Positions 63,696 through 64,000 of a stretch of DNA of 64,000 nt are shown here, one piece after another (positions within the stretch are counted from its first letter, which is position 1; each line of letters opens with the position of its first letter). Origin of the DNA: Flectonema sp. DT1601 (Eukaryota > Euglenozoa > Diplonemea > Diplonemida > Diplonemidae); NCBI GenBank assembly GCA_964019425.1, contig OZ025786.1, positions 496,001 to 560,000 of the forward strand, given 5' to 3'. The translations under genes were made by a program, and so were the position numbers. Below the pieces are notes generated by a model. That model worked only from the letters and a program-made list of their open reading frames with translations, was not told the origin of the DNA and searched no databases.

Positions 63696-64000
63696 ATTAC
63701 TACTTGGGCTTGATTTAGTTTTGTTTTGGCAAACTTGTTTTTTAAGAAAGAATTTTTTGTGATTGTTTTTTTTTTTTTTTTTTTTTGTGTTGTTTGTTGT
63801 TTCTTATCAATTCGTATGCTCTGCTGAGAATTATTTAATTTGCTGCTTCGTTCATAAAAAAAAAAAAAAAAAAAAAACAGCGACACCTGGTTTTTTGTGT
63901 TTTGGTATTATTGTTAGTTTTTTTTATATTTTTTTTTATTAATTTACATTTAGGCGACGTATACAAATTACGTCCCTTTTATTGAAGCTTGTTCAACGAT
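63696..64000. other. 3' UTR and start of the next intergenic region
   Basis: Two long runs (T at about 63,766-63,786, A at about 63,857-63,878) separated by mixed sequence. ..AAACAG at 63,874-63,880 is acceptor-like. Nothing else seen before the window ends. Confidence 0.55.

Overview
The window is nuclear DNA from a eukaryote with a compact, AT-rich genome. I recognise about 22 protein genes and every one lies on the + strand. Gaps between genes are mostly 0.1-1.5 kb and full of A or T runs of 10-30 bases. Eighteen cis-introns can be placed. They are short (mostly 65-165 bp), and 14 of the 18 have the donor GTATGT, with an acceptor of the form ..ACAG after an A-rich stretch. Just upstream of most start codons lies an isolated acceptor-like (..CAG/..TAG) site without a matching donor. 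Together with the one-way gene order, this suggests polycistronic transcription with spliced-leader trans-splicing, as in Euglenozoa and several other lineages. I cannot name the species. Orthologues of ciliary proteins (FUZ, IQUB) point to a flagellated or ciliated organism.

Layout. 1-19103: 3' part of a giant gene (at least 6,294 codons read here) encoding a coiled-coil and tandem-repeat protein. 19915-21698: a saposin-like secreted protein and an ELAV/CELF-type three-RRM protein. 22517-30268: FUZ (CPLANE planar polarity/ciliogenesis factor), a TEY-type MAP kinase and IQUB. 30691-35018: a cold-shock/glycine-rich protein and an HBS1/eRF3-like GTPase, neighbours that share an unusual DPxDGxxYTKxEF repeat. 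35989-41441: a membrane J-domain protein, a very small candidate EMRE (mitochondrial calcium uniporter regulator) and a seven-helix receptor-like protein fused to ankyrin repeats. 42759-49540: an SR/KH/UHM splicing-type protein, a proline-rich repeat membrane protein and an SRPK-like kinase. 50120-55163: two adjacent four-helix membrane proteins, a C2-membrane-PX protein and an ankyrin protein. 55984-63695: SURF1, a TDRD9/spindle-E-like DExH helicase, a GT2 glycosyltransferase and a five-helix membrane protein.

Themes. Several genes belong to RNA processing and translation surveillance (RRM protein, KH-UHM protein, SRPK-like kinase, cold-shock protein, HBS1-like GTPase, DExH helicase). Others belong to cilium or cortex (FUZ, IQUB, giant repeat protein, possibly the five-helix protein) and to the mitochondrion (SURF1, EMRE-like). 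There is no evidence that neighbours form functional operons. The most unusual items are the giant repeat protein with a recent 1,668-bp internal duplication, the repeat domain shared by two adjacent RNA/translation genes, the 7TM-ankyrin fusion, the KH-UHM protein and the EMRE candidate. I saw no rRNA, tRNA, CRISPR array or recognisable transposon or virus-derived element.
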